From Novosphingopyxis baekryungensis DSM 16222 (GTDB lineage Bacteria; Pseudomonadota; Alphaproteobacteria; Sphingomonadales; Sphingomonadaceae): DNA of 64,000 bases. The notes under the pieces were generated by a model. That model worked only from the letters and a program-made list of their open reading frames with translations. It ran no database searches and was not told the DNA's origin. The translations under genes and the position numbers were made by a program. The stretch lies in NCBI RefSeq assembly GCF_000420305.1, contig NZ_ATUR01000006.1, forward strand, positions 206,588-270,587, given 5' to 3'. Shown here piece after piece: positions 63,679 to 64,000 of this stretch (position 1 is its first letter; each line of letters starts with the position of its first letter).

Positions 63679-64000
63679 TGTCCGTCGTCAGAACATTTGG
63701 CACAACTCGCGGCGTAGTCTTGCGGAGTGTGGGCTTCGACTGATGGTTGGTTTTAGGCGGCGAGCCTGCGGTGTTGCAAGCGCCGATATTCGAGGGTCTG
63801 TCGCTTGATCCTTTCTCTTCTTTTGATGATCGTCGGTGCCCTGCCGAAGTAGGCATCGGCGGGTGTCACATTGTCGAGGCTTTCGTGGTAGCGCTGGTGG
63901 TTATAGTGCTCCACAAAGGCCTCGATCTGGTTTTCGAGATCGCCGGGCAGGAAGTAGTTTTCCAATAGCACGCGGTTCTTCAGGGTCTGGTGCCAGCGTT
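63679..64000 (-). mobile_element. IS3-family insertion sequence, right end (continues past window)
   Basis: The likely terminal repeat begins TGTCCGTCGTCAG at 63679, where the receptor frame stops being receptor-like. Transposase codons follow from 63753 in the minus orientation. The other end and the target duplication are outside the window. The TG start is usual for this family. Confidence 0.75.
63753..64000 (-). CDS. IS3-family transposase, C-terminal end of OrfB (partial)
   Basis: The last 82 residues of an integrase-core transposase, running off the right edge. RWHQTLKNRVLLENYFLPG, HYNHQRYHESLDNVTPAD and the end EYRRLQHRRLAA are standard for IS3-family OrfB. The third acidic residue of the DDE triad should lie just outside the window. 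It is transcribed toward the truncated receptor gene. Confidence 0.88.
   Translation of the reverse strand, partial: RWHQTLKNRVLLENYFLPGDLENQIEAFVEHYNHQRYHESLDNVTPADAYFGRAPTIIKRRERIKRQTLEYRRLQHRRLAA

Noticed and set aside
1..64000. CRISPR arrays, tRNA and rRNA genes, phage genes
   Set aside because: No regularly spaced repeats, no cloverleaf-like or rRNA sequence and no phage structural genes were seen.

Overview
The window reads as a chromosomal stretch of a sphingomonad (order Sphingomonadales, Alphaproteobacteria). This is inferred from the high GC content, the coding style, the TonB-dependent receptors, the split set of pyruvate dehydrogenase genes, the PhaR-RNase R neighbourhood and the dense blocks of acyl-CoA, Rieske and P450 genes. 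The genus cannot be fixed by reading. I saw no rRNA, tRNA or CRISPR array. Almost every base is coding; the only gene-free stretch over 300 bases is 39933-40501.

Positions 1-12964 hold several adjacent catabolic units. On the minus strand are a cytochrome P450, a DUF35 protein, a thiolase-like protein with overlapping starts and stops, and an amidohydrolase cut by the left edge. Divergent from them are a 3Fe-4S ferredoxin, a 3alpha-HSD-like SDR, a single-chain two-domain acyl-CoA dehydrogenase and an enoyl-CoA hydratase. Next come a TetR gene with an aldehyde dehydrogenase, an SDR and a ferredoxin-fold protein, then a cupin. Positions 12563-19449 carry two acyl-CoA ligases, an AcuI-type reductase, a double-hotdog dehydratase, a SnoaL-fold protein and a TetR regulator. 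An IclR gene (19548-20345) with a palindrome directly before its start separates this from the next block.

Positions 20342-33593 form a same-strand run of nine genes: acyl-CoA ligase, hotdog dehydratase, ketosteroid-dehydrogenase-like flavoprotein, SnoaL fold, Baeyer-Villiger-type monooxygenase, Rieske oxygenase, ThDP-dependent lyase-like enzyme, aldehyde dehydrogenase and a double beta-propeller protein. Together these could desaturate, oxygenate and cleave a polycyclic (steroid- or terpenoid-like) skeleton and feed the pieces into CoA-dependent beta-oxidation.

Positions 33782-49385 look like the uptake and deglycosylation part: a TonB-dependent receptor, a lipoprotein alpha/beta hydrolase, a GH79-like enzyme, two paralogous GH39-like enzymes, an SMP-30 lactonase-like protein, a large GH20/GH67-like hydrolase and a MarR regulator. 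My working hypothesis is that the whole island uses a glycosylated polycyclic compound such as a saponin or a steroid or terpenoid glucuronide. The substrate itself is not visible in the sequence.

Positions 49423-62115 return to more ordinary genes: an old-yellow-enzyme homologue, an acyl-CoA dehydrogenase, DUF1206, and the E2-thioesterase-Lpd-aminotransferase-sulfotransferase operon, followed by a universal stress protein, a peroxiredoxin, RNase R and PhaR. The right end is a TonB-dependent receptor gene with a less GC-rich look, cut by the end of an IS3-family insertion sequence that continues past the window.
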